Source of the DNA: Novosphingobium sp. PhB57
GTDB taxonomy: Bacteria; Pseudomonadota; Alphaproteobacteria; Sphingomonadales; Sphingomonadaceae
Assembly (NCBI RefSeq): GCF_004342985.1
Contig: NZ_SMBO01000006.1
Span: 124,001-188,000, forward strand
Reading direction: 5' to 3'
Length of the DNA stretch: 64,000 nt
Shown here: positions 8,872-16,268 of the stretch, piece after piece
Layout of the letters: every line of letters starts with the position of its first letter
Position numbering within the stretch: the first letter of the stretch is position 1
Position numbers and translations under genes: made by a program
Notes under the pieces: generated by a model
Databases searched by the model: none
The model's input: only the letters and a program-made list of their open reading frames with translations
Told to the model about the DNA's origin: nothing

Positions 8872-9756
8872 TTACAGTCCGGCTTGCAGCAGCCACTCGT
8901 GGAAGATGCGCACGGGGCGGGATTCCAGGGCCTTGGGCTTGCAGACGAACCAGTAGCGATAGGGGCTTTCGACGTCGATGTCGAAGAGCCGCGCCAGGCG
9001 GTTGTCGTGGCTGCGGCGGAAGTGGTCGTCGTGCATGATCGCGATGCCGAGGCCCTGGGCCGCGGCTTCGAGCACGAGCTGACCGGAATCGAAACGGTCG
9101 ACCGAGGCCGGTTCCAGCTTTTCAAGTCCGATGGCGGACTTCCACGCGTCCAGGCTCTGCGGCAGGTCCTGATGGATCAGGAAGGTCTGCTTGGACAGGA
9201 TGGCTTCGTCGGGGACGGTGCCGATCTCCTGCGCCATTTCCTTGGAGGTGATGGCGTAGACCTTGTTGTGGTCGAGCTGGATACGATAATAGGCCGGGTC
9301 CGGTTCGGGCGAGAGGATGATCGCCGCGTCCAGCGTGTCGCCCACCCGGTCTTCCAGGTGTGCGCCGGTGTCGATGTCGATGTGCAGGCGCGGGTGCAGC
9401 TTGCGCAGCTCCGGCAGGCGCGGGAACAGGCGCTGGCCGCCGAACAGCGAAGGCACGCCGAGGTGCAGGCGCAGCACCTGGCCGCGGTCGATCTGCGATT
9501 CCACCGCTTCGGCCAGTTCTTCCAGCTTGGGGCCGACCACGTTGTAGAAGGCCTGGCCCTCGTCGGTCAGCTTCATCGACTGGTGCTGGCGGGTGAAGAG
9601 GCGCTTGCCGGTGAAGTCTTCCAGCGCGGCGACCCGGCGCGAGAGCGCCGAGGGGCTGAGCGCCAGTTCGTTGGCGGCCGCCTTGGCCGAACCGAGGCGG
9701 ACGACGCGAACGAAGGCTTCAAGCGCGCGCAGGGGGGGTAGTCGGCGTACTGGCAA
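8872..9756 (-). CDS. LysR-family transcriptional regulator
   Basis: A 294-residue regulator with the LysR layout: winged helix-turn-helix at about residues 7-66 (SAKAAANELALSPSALSRRVAALE is the recognition region, then GKRLFTR) and an effector-binding domain from about 92 to the end. The N-terminus PPLRALEAFVRV is of the GcvA-like subgroup. It is not divergent from a clear target gene; it follows corC on the same strand at 56 bases. In many alphaproteobacteria the apolipoprotein N-acyltransferase gene lnt occupies this place after corC. The effector and targets cannot be deduced. Confidence 0.92.
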   Translation of the reverse strand: MPVRRLPPLRALEAFVRVVRLGSAKAAANELALSPSALSRRVAALEDFTGKRLFTRQHQSMKLTDEGQAFYNVVGPKLEELAEAVESQIDRGQVLRLHLGVPSLFGGQRLFPRLPELRKLHPRLHIDIDTGAHLEDRVGDTLDAAIILSPEPDPAYYRIQLDHNKVYAITSKEMAQEIGTVPDEAILSKQTFLIHQDLPQSLDAWKSAIGLEKLEPASVDRFDSGQLVLEAAAQGLGIAIMHDDHFRRSHDNRLARLFDIDVESPYRYWFVCKPKALESRPVRIFHEWLLQAGL

Positions 9757-9812
9757 TGTCTCGTCTTTTCACTCGGAGTATCGATGCCGCCTGGAAATGG
9801 CGGCAGCGAGGT

Positions 9813-10736
9813 TCAATCGGGCTCTGCGACCGCTTCCGTGGCCGGCGGATGAAGGCGAAGCCGCGTGACGCGGCGCTCGTCGCCATCGGTAACTTCGATG
9901 CGCCAGCCGCTGTCATGCTCCAGCACGGTGCCGACGGCCGGGACCTGGCCGGCCAGTACGAAGGCGAGGCCGCCCAGGGTATCCACCGCTTCCTCGACTT
10001 CGGCGAGGCGCGGGTCGATCCGTTCCGCCACATCGTCAAGCTCGACACGGGCGTCTGCGTCCCAGATACCGTTCTCTTGCGAAATTAGCAACTCTTCGGG
10101 GGCGTCGTCGTGCTCGTCCTCGATGTTGCCCACGATTTCCTCGACGAGGTCCTCGATGGTGATGATGCCATCGGTGCCGCTGTATTCGTCGATCACCACG
10201 GCCAGATGGGTGCGCTGGGCGCGCATGTCGGCCAGCACGTCCAGCGCGCCGCGCGCCTGGGGCACGTAGAGCGGCTGGCGCAGCAGGGTGGACCAGTCCT
10301 CCGGCGGCTGTTCGCCGCGCGCGAGGATGGGGAACACGTCCTTGATATGGATCATGCCCTTGATCGCGTCGAGCGAGTCTCCGTAGACGGGCATGCGGCT
10401 GTGGCCGTGCTCGGCGAAGGCCTCGACCACTTCGGCCCAGCTTGCAGAGGCCGGAATCGCCACGATCTCGCTGCGCGGCACGGCGATATCGTCGGCATCG
10501 TGCTCGCTGAAATGGAGAAGGTTGCGCAGCATCTGCCGCTCGATCGAGGAAAGGTCTCCGCGGGCGCGGGCCTCGTCTTCGGCATCGCCTTCATGTTCGT
10601 TGATGACGCCTTCGATCTGCGCGCGAAGCGACTGATCGCCGTCGTTCTGGAAAAGTCGCCGGAAAACACGCCAGAGCGTGCCGGTACTGTCCCCATCTCC
10701 CGAGCCGGACTCGGTGTGGCGGCCATTGTCGGCCAT
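9813..10736 (-). CDS. corC: CorC/YbeX-type CBS-domain protein
   Basis: A 307-residue cytoplasmic protein of the HlyC/CorC family. It has two CBS domains (about 75-200; VPRSEIVAIPASASWAEVVEAF and GVLDVLADMRAQR-like regions, with the ITIEDLVEEIVGNIEDEHD segment) and a C-terminal CorC_HlyC transporter-associated domain (about 215-295). It lacks the DUF21 membrane domain of larger relatives, matching YbeX/CorC, linked to Mg2+/Co2+ efflux and to ribosome and RNA metabolism. It is the third gene of phoH-ybeY-corC, starting 22 bases after ybeY. The acidic N-terminus (EHEGDAEDEARARGD) is usual. Confidence 0.93.
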   Translation of the reverse strand: MADNGRHTESGSGDGDSTGTLWRVFRRLFQNDGDQSLRAQIEGVINEHEGDAEDEARARGDLSSIERQMLRNLLHFSEHDADDIAVPRSEIVAIPASASWAEVVEAFAEHGHSRMPVYGDSLDAIKGMIHIKDVFPILARGEQPPEDWSTLLRQPLYVPQARGALDVLADMRAQRTHLAVVIDEYSGTDGIITIEDLVEEIVGNIEDEHDDAPEELLISQENGIWDADARVELDDVAERIDPRLAEVEEAVDTLGGLAFVLAGQVPAVGTVLEHDSGWRIEVTDGDERRVTRLRLHPPATEAVAEPD

Positions 10737-10758
10737 CGTTTTAAATTACCCCTACAGC

Positions 10759-11250
10759 TTAAGATCTGTCGCCATATGGGTCGGCAATGCCGATGAGGGC
10801 AAGAGCCTTTGTTTCAAGGGCCTCCATTGCCTCGGCATCGGCGTCCGAAATCTCGTGGTCGAGGCCGGCCAGGTGGAGCAGGCCGTGGACGATGAGGTGG
10901 CTGGCGTGGTGCTCCACCGGCACGCCCTTTTCCGCGGCCTCGCGGGCGCAGGTCTCGAAGGCGAGGGCAAGATCGCCCAGCATTTCCGGCGGTCCGTCCG
11001 GCGCGAGGGCGAGCAGGTCGGCGCGTTCCAGCATCGGGAAGGACAGGACGTTGGTGGGCTTGTCCTTGGCCCGCCATTCGCGGTTGAGGACGTGCACTTC
11101 CTCGTCCGTGGTGAACAGCAGGCTGGCCAGGAGGCGGGGATTGTCGAGTTCCGGTGCGACCTGCACCAGCGCTTCGAGCGCCGCTTCGGCCAGGTCGGCC
11201 CAGTCCGTCTCGGCGGGCCAGGGGGCTTCGATATCGATTTCGAGATCCAT
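10759..11250 (-). CDS. ybeY: Endoribonuclease YbeY (rRNA maturation factor)
   Basis: A 163-residue zinc-dependent single-strand RNase acting in 16S rRNA 3' end maturation and ribosome quality control. The signature HLIVHGLLHLAGLDHE supplies the three zinc-binding histidines (H-x3-H-x5-H), and TNVLSFPM with LGDLALAFE are also conserved. The length is normal. It lies between phoH and corC on the same strand, but with an unusual 208-base gap to phoH that contains three tandem repeats and a hairpin, so it may have partly separate expression. Confidence 0.96.
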   Translation of the reverse strand: MDLEIDIEAPWPAETDWADLAEAALEALVQVAPELDNPRLLASLLFTTDEEVHVLNREWRAKDKPTNVLSFPMLERADLLALAPDGPPEMLGDLALAFETCAREAAEKGVPVEHHASHLIVHGLLHLAGLDHEISDADAEAMEALETKALALIGIADPYGDRS

Positions 11251-11279
11251 GCGGGGGCTTTACGCGCAGTCACGCGCGC

Positions 11280-11342
11280 GGTCGAGCGGTAGCGTGAAGA
11301 GATCGAGCGATAGCGTGAAGAGGTCGAGCGGAAGCGTGAAGA
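11280..11342. repeat. Three tandem 21-bp repeats in the phoH-ybeY gap
   Basis: Three head-to-tail copies (11280-11300, 11301-11321, 11322-11342), each 21 bases and sharing TCGAGCG and AGCGTGAAGA, differ at only a few positions. They begin 29 bases upstream of the ybeY start. On the reverse strand one frame reads a heptad LFTLPLD three times, but no start or gene-like context supports translation. Confidence 0.85.
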
Positions 11343-11383
11343 GAAGGTGCGGGGTGGCCTGCTCGGACAGGAACCGGCGGGAA

Positions 11384-11412
11384 ATCGAGGACGGCGAACC
11401 GCCGTCCTCGAT
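11384..11412 (-). terminator. Perfect 13-bp hairpin downstream of phoH (weak terminator or attenuator)
   Basis: Two 13-base arms (11384-11396 and 11400-11412) with a 3-base loop form a perfect stem 47 bases after the phoH stop. On the reverse strand it is followed only by TTTCCC, so termination would be partial. It could tune read-through into ybeY-corC or stabilise the phoH 3' end. Confidence 0.5.
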
Positions 11413-11458
11413 GCTCAAGCGCTTGCTGCGCCAGACCTGGTCATTCCCCGGGGGAAAG

Positions 11459-12532
11459 TCACTCCGCCCGGAGCTGCTCGGCCGCCGGTTGTTCCGTCTT
11501 CGGTGCCGAGGGATCGACGTAAGGGCCTTCGTAAGCCTCGACGATGCGACCCACGATCGGGTGGCGCACGACGTCCTGCACGGTGAAGCGAGTGACATCG
11601 ATGCCGTCCACACCTTCCAGCCGGTTCACCGCATCGGCCAGGCCGCTCATGCGGTCGCCGCCCGGGATGTCGACCTGCCGGGGGTCGCCGCAGACGACCA
11701 TGCGGCTGTTCTGGCCGAAGCGGGTAAGGAACATCTTCATCTGCTCGCGCGTGGTGTTCTGCGCTTCGTCGAGGATGACGAAGGCATCGGCCAGCGTGCG
11801 GCCGCGCATGAAGGCGATCGGCGCGATCTCGATTTCTCCCGAGGCGAGGCGGCGCTCCACCTGTTCGGGCGGCATGCAGTCATAGAGTGCGTCGTAGAGC
11901 GGGCGCAGGTAGGGATCGACCTTGTCCTTCATGTCGCCGGGCAGGAAGCCCAGCTTCTCGCCCGCTTCCACGGCGGGGCGCGAAAGGATCAGGCGCTGGA
12001 CCGATCCGGTCATCAGCTGCGAAACCGCCTGGGCCACCGCGAGGTAGGTCTTGCCCGTGCCTGCCGGGCCGAGCGCGAAGATCACGTCGGAGCGGGCGAG
12101 CGCGCGCATATATTCGATCTGCATCGCCGAGCGCGGCACGATCGTCTTGCGGCGGGTGCGAATCATGATCGGCGGCGCGCCGGTATCGCCCGAGATGATG
12201 CCTTCCAGCGTCGGTTCGGCCGACATCGCGATCAGCGATTCCACCGCGCCGGCGTCAAGAGCCTGGCCCTGCTCCAGCCGGTGGTACATGCCTTTGAGCG
12301 TGTCGCGGGCGCGGGCAACGGCGTCTTCCGGCCCTTCGATCTGGATCTTGTTGCCGCGCGCGGCAATGTAGACCCCGAGCCGGTTCTCCACTTGCACGAG
12401 ATTTGAATCGAACTGGCCGAACAGGGCCCCCAGCAAAGTCTGTTCGTCGAACTCGACTTCGACACGTGCCCGGCGGTGCGCTTCGGGCCTGAACTGCGCC
12501 GTTTCACCGGCGCGTGCTGCTTTGCGGGCCAT
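11459..12532 (-). CDS. phoH: PhoH-family ATPase
   Basis: A 357-residue PhoH-like protein. A KH-like N-terminal part (about 20-90) precedes the ATPase with Walker A GPAGTGKT at residues 155-162, LSRPAVEAGE, and Walker B FVILDEAQN, then CGDPRQVDIP. The family is an RNA-associated P-loop ATPase, commonly next to ybeY and possibly acting with it on RNA. It is the first gene of the cluster, transcribed away from the RcnB-like gene. In many alphaproteobacteria miaB sits immediately upstream; here miaB is about 2 kb away behind other genes. Confidence 0.94.
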   Translation of the reverse strand: MARKAARAGETAQFRPEAHRRARVEVEFDEQTLLGALFGQFDSNLVQVENRLGVYIAARGNKIQIEGPEDAVARARDTLKGMYHRLEQGQALDAGAVESLIAMSAEPTLEGIISGDTGAPPIMIRTRRKTIVPRSAMQIEYMRALARSDVIFALGPAGTGKTYLAVAQAVSQLMTGSVQRLILSRPAVEAGEKLGFLPGDMKDKVDPYLRPLYDALYDCMPPEQVERRLASGEIEIAPIAFMRGRTLADAFVILDEAQNTTREQMKMFLTRFGQNSRMVVCGDPRQVDIPGGDRMSGLADAVNRLEGVDGIDVTRFTVQDVVRHPIVGRIVEAYEGPYVDPSAPKTEQPAAEQLRAE

Positions 12533-12800
12533 GTGCTCCTTTCAGGTGAGGATGCCTTCGTTCCATCCCGAAGATGGCTCTGCGCATCGCGTCCCGCAAG
12601 CCGCCTCTATCGAAAAATTGCTCGCTTCACCGGGGATAACATGGCGTTTCGGCGCGCTTCCCGAATTTTGTCGCAACCTTGCGACACTCCTGAAATTTCA
12701 CTGCAACCTGCATTTCAAGTTCGTTCAGCTTGAGGGGTTCAAACATGAACTCACAGACCAGATCGAACGGATAATCGTTTCGGGTCAAGGAGAAGAAAAC

Positions 12801-13292
12801 ATGCGCAAGATCATTATGGCCGCCCTTGCCGCCAGCGTCATCGTTCCGACCGTCGCCGTGCCCACCATGGCTTCCGCGCAGAGTGCCCGCGAAGTGCGCG
12901 AGAGCGCCCGCGACGTTCGCCAGAGCCAGCGCGAGGTCGATCGCAACGTCCGCCGCGGCGACTACCGCGCCGCCGACCGTTCGCAGCGCCAGCTCAACCA
13001 CGACCGCCGCGAACTGCGCGAAGATTGGCGCGACTATCGCCAGTCCCACCGCGGCGAGTTCCGCCGCCCCGCCTATGCCGGTCCGCGCGGCTATCGCTAT
13101 CGCCCGGTCGCCGTGGGCTACCGCTTCCAGCCGGCCTATTACGGCAGCCGCTACTGGGTGAACGACTATGGCCGCTATCGCCTGCCTGCGCCGCGCGCCG
13201 GCCACCGCTGGGTTCGCTACGGCAATGACGTGGCCATGGTGAACATGCGTTCGGGCCGCGTCGTCACCGTCCACAACAGCTTCTTCTTCTAA
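12801..13292 (+). CDS. RcnB-like exported basic protein
   Basis: A 163-residue periplasmic protein. The signal peptide (about 1-25, cleaved near ASAQS) is followed by a long charged helix rich in Arg, Asp and Gln (about 28-85) and a Tyr/Arg-rich C-terminal half with YWVNDYGRYRLPAP and HRWVRYGNDVAMV. That last motif is the RcnB signature; RcnB in E. coli takes part in nickel and cobalt homeostasis, but alphaproteobacterial relatives are numerous and of uncertain role. The ATG at 12801 is preceded by AAGGAGAAG at good spacing. It has its own terminator. Confidence 0.82.
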   Translation: MRKIIMAALAASVIVPTVAVPTMASAQSAREVRESARDVRQSQREVDRNVRRGDYRAADRSQRQLNHDRRELREDWRDYRQSHRGEFRRPAYAGPRGYRYRPVAVGYRFQPAYYGSRYWVNDYGRYRLPAPRAGHRWVRYGNDVAMVNMRSGRVVTVHNSFFF

Positions 13293-13346
13293 TAAAACCG
13301 CCACCGGCGCCGGGAAGGGCGCCGGACGAGTCCCAGGCGGGTCGCG

Positions 13347-13378
13347 AGGGCCCTCGGTGCGAACCGGGGGCCCTTTCT
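13347..13378 (+). terminator. Intrinsic terminator after the RcnB-like gene
   Basis: A 12-bp stem including one G-T pair (13347-13358 with 13363-13374) closed by a GCGA tetraloop is followed by TTCTCG. A further perfect 8-bp hairpin without a T-tract lies just upstream (13304-13311 with 13318-13325). Confidence 0.8.
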
Positions 13379-13440
13379 CGTGCTTCCCGTGCGGCAGACC
13401 GATCTTGCCGGGGCGGCGGTCGAGCGGCTAGCCTTCGGTC

Positions 13441-14031
13441 ATGACAAGGACGACCTCCGCCGCCAGGATCCTGGCGCTCGCCCCCCTGTTCGCGCTGGGA
13501 CTTTCGCTCGCAGGCTGCAAGAAGGATGCGGCCCAGCCCGAAGCCACCGCCACGGCCAGCGCCGAAGCGAGCGAGGAGGCGACCGAGGCCGCGCCCATGC
13601 GTGCCGAGGACTGGATTCGCGCGAATCACAGGGATGCGCTCACCAGCGATCTCGGCAAGTTGCAATATGCCACGGCGGAGACCGACCTTGACGGTGACGG
13701 CACGCCTGAAGTGCTGGTCTATCTGGGCGGCCCGATGTTCTGCGGCACCGGCGGGTGCAATCTCGCAGTGCTGAAGCGGCAGGATGGCGATCTGGTCCAA
13801 GTGAGCGAGACGAGCGTGGTGCAACTTCCGGTCGGCGTGCTGGACAGCAAGTCGCACGGCTGGCGCGATCTGGCCGTCACCGTGTCGGGCGGCGGCATGG
13901 CGGAAGGCATCTCTCGCCTGCGCTTCAGCGGCAGGGGCTATCCCACCAACGCCAGTGTGGAAGTGAGCGCGGGCGCGGCGGCGATCAGCAAGCCGCTCAT
14001 TGCGGAAGACGCGCTCAAACCGCTCGACTAG
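13441..14031 (+). CDS. Hypothetical lipoprotein with FG-GAP-like segment
   Basis: A 196-residue lipoprotein: signal with lipobox LAGC and Cys26, a linker rich in Ala, Thr and Glu (about 27-55), then a small domain. Within it, TDLDGDGTPEVLVYLG looks like an FG-GAP or EF-hand-like calcium loop (D-x-D-x-D-G), followed by a conserved-looking GPMFCGTGGCNLAVL with two cysteines that may form a disulfide. Proteins of this look occur widely in Proteobacteria with no assigned function. It stands between a terminator and a convergent hydrolase gene. I cannot name it more exactly. Confidence 0.78.
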   Translation: MTRTTSAARILALAPLFALGLSLAGCKKDAAQPEATATASAEASEEATEAAPMRAEDWIRANHRDALTSDLGKLQYATAETDLDGDGTPEVLVYLGGPMFCGTGGCNLAVLKRQDGDLVQVSETSVVQLPVGVLDSKSHGWRDLAVTVSGGGMAEGISRLRFSGRGYPTNASVEVSAGAAAISKPLIAEDALKPLD

Positions 14032-14062
14032 AGCCGCCTCATGGTTCTGTAAGACGCCGGGA

Positions 14063-14782
14063 TCAGCGTGTCAGCCATCGGCGGAAGGCGGCATTGACCG
14101 CGTCGGGCTGCTCCATCGGCGCCATGTGCCCGGCATCGGCGATGACCTCGTAGGCCGCGCCCGAATCGGACCCAACATCGGCTGAGGCCATGGCCTGCGC
14201 CATTTCCTCAGCAAGGTGGGGCGGGGTGAGGGCGTCGGCCGCGCCGACCATGACCATGGCCGGGACGGTGATCGTGCCTAGCGTCGCCAGCGAATCGGCG
14301 CGGTCGATGATCGCGGCCTGCTGGTCCATGTATGTCCCGAAACCGACGCGCAGGGCCATCTGCACGACTTCCTCGAACAGCGCCTCGGGGCAGTCCGGCG
14401 CCACGAGTTGGCGCAGCGATCCGCGCAGGACATGTTCGAAGCCGCGCGCCTGGGCGGTGCGGATCGCCGCGCGGCGCAGTTCCGCCTGGGCCTGGGTATC
14501 GGCCCGCGCATTGGTGTCCACCAGGGCAAGCCGTGTCACCCGCTCCGGGGCGCGGCGCCAGATTTCCATGGCAACGTAGCCGCCCATCGAGAATCCCGCG
14601 ATTGCGAACCGCTCCGGCGCGGCATCGAGCACGCGGCTGGCCATGAGGGGAATCGAATCGTCTTTCAGCGTATCGCCGATGGAGATGTCGGCCATGTCCG
14701 AAAGCCCCGCGATCTGCGCCTGCCAGACGTGACGGTCGCAGGAAAGCCCGGGAACGAGGACCAGCGCTTGCCTTTCGCTCAC
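14063..14782 (-). CDS. Alpha/beta-fold hydrolase
   Basis: A 239-residue cytoplasmic hydrolase. It opens with LVLVPGLSCDRHVWQAQ (oxyanion region), has the nucleophile elbow GFSMGG, an acid residue near GAADALTPP and the catalytic His in DAGHMAPMEQP. These complete a Ser-Asp-His triad. The start is GTG at 14782, overlapping the miaB stop (GTGA), which agrees with the normal N-terminus of the family; the same frame stays open further upstream only because of GC-rich antisense coding. The natural substrate is unknown; it resembles small esterases and 3-oxoadipate enol-lactonase-type enzymes. Confidence 0.87.
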   Translation of the reverse strand: MSERQALVLVPGLSCDRHVWQAQIAGLSDMADISIGDTLKDDSIPLMASRVLDAAPERFAIAGFSMGGYVAMEIWRRAPERVTRLALVDTNARADTQAQAELRRAAIRTAQARGFEHVLRGSLRQLVAPDCPEALFEEVVQMALRVGFGTYMDQQAAIIDRADSLATLGTITVPAMVMVGAADALTPPHLAEEMAQAMASADVGSDSGAAYEVIADAGHMAPMEQPDAVNAAFRRWLTR

Positions 14783-16128
14783 GCGGGGACCGGGCTCAGC
14801 AGCCTGGCGGAAACGGCATTGTAGCCGCCTTCGGTCAGTTCCACCGTGACCATGTCGCCCACGGCGACGTCGCCGTCGAAATAGACCGATTGCAGCCAGG
14901 GCGACTTGCCGAGCCACTGCCCGGGCAGCTTGCCCTTGCGTTCGACCAGCACCTGGCAGGTTTTGCCGACCGAGGCCACGTTGAAGGCGGTCTGGTCGCG
15001 GCCGAGCGCGGCCTGGAGGCGGACGATACGCTCGGTCATCACTTCGGCGGGGATCTGGTCTTCCATCGTCGCGGCGGGCGTGCCGGCACGGGGCGAATAC
15101 TTGAAGCTGAAGCACTGCGCATAGCCGACCGCATCGACCAGCCTGAGCGTATCCTCGAAATCGGCGTCGGTCTCGCCGGGGAAACCGACGATGAAGTCGC
15201 CCGAAAGTGCGATGTCGGGCCGGACGGCGCGCACGCGGTCGAGGACCTTGAGATAGCTTTCGGCCGTGTGGCTGCGATTCATCGCTCTCAGCACCCGGTC
15301 GCTGCCGGCCTGCACCGGCAAGTGGAGGAACGGCATCAACTTCTCGACATCGCCATGGGCGGCGATCAGCGCCTCGGTCATGTCGTTGGGGTGGCTGGTG
15401 GTGTAGCGGATGCGGGCAAGCTCGGGAATGTCCGCCAGCTCGCGAATCAGCCCGTCGAGGCCGATGCGCCGTCCGCGTGCATCCTCGCCGTACCAGGCGT
15501 TCACGTTCTGGCCGAGCAGCATGATCTCGCGCGCACCGGCGTCGATCAGGCGGCGCGCCTCGTCCATCAAGGCGGCGTGGGGGCGGGAGACCTCGGCGCC
15601 GCGCGTATAGGGCACGACGCAATACGTGCAGAACTTGTCGCAGCCTTCCTGAACGGTGAGGAATGCCGTCGGGCCGGACCGCCTGCGGCCACCCTGATTT
15701 CGGGCGGGCAGGGCGTCGAACTTGGTTTCGGCCGGCATGTCGGTATCGGTCACGCGGCGGCCGGCGGTGGCCTCGCGGATCATGTCGGGCAGGCGGTGAT
15801 AGGCTTGCGGGCCGACCACCATCTTCACCGCGGGAGAGCGCCGCATGATCTCGTCGCCCTCGGCCTGGGCCACGCAGCCGGCCACCGCGATGAGGGGCGA
15901 TGAGCCATCCTCGCGGCGCAGGCGGCCGATGTCGGAATAGACCTTTTCCGCCGCCTTTTCACGGATATGGCAGGTGTTGAACACGACCAGGTCGGCCTCT
16001 TCGCCTTCCGGCGCGGCCGCGATGCCCTGGTCCGTGAGCAATTCGGCCATGCGCTCGCCGTCGTAGACGTTCATCTGACAGCCGAAGCTCTTGACCCGGT
16101 AGGTCCTGGGATTCTGGGTTGATGGCAT
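14779..16128 (-). CDS. miaB: tRNA-2-methylthio-N6-dimethylallyladenosine synthase MiaB
   Basis: A 449-residue methylthiotransferase that adds the 2-methylthio group to i6A37 of tRNAs reading U-starting codons. Order of domains: UPF0004 N-terminal domain with KSFGCQMNVYDGERM and further cluster cysteines (NTCHIREKA, VAGCVAQAEG), radical-SAM domain with the cluster motif CDKFCTYC, and a C-terminal TRAM domain (about 380-447). The ATG at 16128 (MPSTQNPRTYRVKSF) fits the family; the longer in-frame reading was rejected. It diverges from argS across 140 bases and is coupled to the hydrolase gene downstream. Confidence 0.96.
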   Translation of the reverse strand: MPSTQNPRTYRVKSFGCQMNVYDGERMAELLTDQGIAAAPEGEEADLVVFNTCHIREKAAEKVYSDIGRLRREDGSSPLIAVAGCVAQAEGDEIMRRSPAVKMVVGPQAYHRLPDMIREATAGRRVTDTDMPAETKFDALPARNQGGRRRSGPTAFLTVQEGCDKFCTYCVVPYTRGAEVSRPHAALMDEARRLIDAGAREIMLLGQNVNAWYGEDARGRRIGLDGLIRELADIPELARIRYTTSHPNDMTEALIAAHGDVEKLMPFLHLPVQAGSDRVLRAMNRSHTAESYLKVLDRVRAVRPDIALSGDFIVGFPGETDADFEDTLRLVDAVGYAQCFSFKYSPRAGTPAATMEDQIPAEVMTERIVRLQAALGRDQTAFNVASVGKTCQVLVERKGKLPGQWLGKSPWLQSVYFDGDVAVGDMVTVELTEGGYNAVSARLLSPVPA

Positions 16129-16268
16129 GCGCGGGCCGATACACGCGTTTCGGGCGATTTTGAAGCGGCTGCGTTCGGGGTGCTCCGCGCGAGACCGGCA
16201 TCGCCGGCCGGCACCAAGGCCTCGCAGCCTGTTCCCCTTTCGCTGCACTTGGGGTATTCGCGCGCGCC

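Noticed and set aside
11280..11342. CRISPR array
   Set aside because: The repeats are contiguous with no spacers, and no cas genes are present.
11260..11613. Reverse-strand ORF with three LFTLPLD heptads
   Set aside because: The heptads simply reflect the 21-bp DNA repeats; the ORF begins inside phoH in another frame and has no ribosome site.
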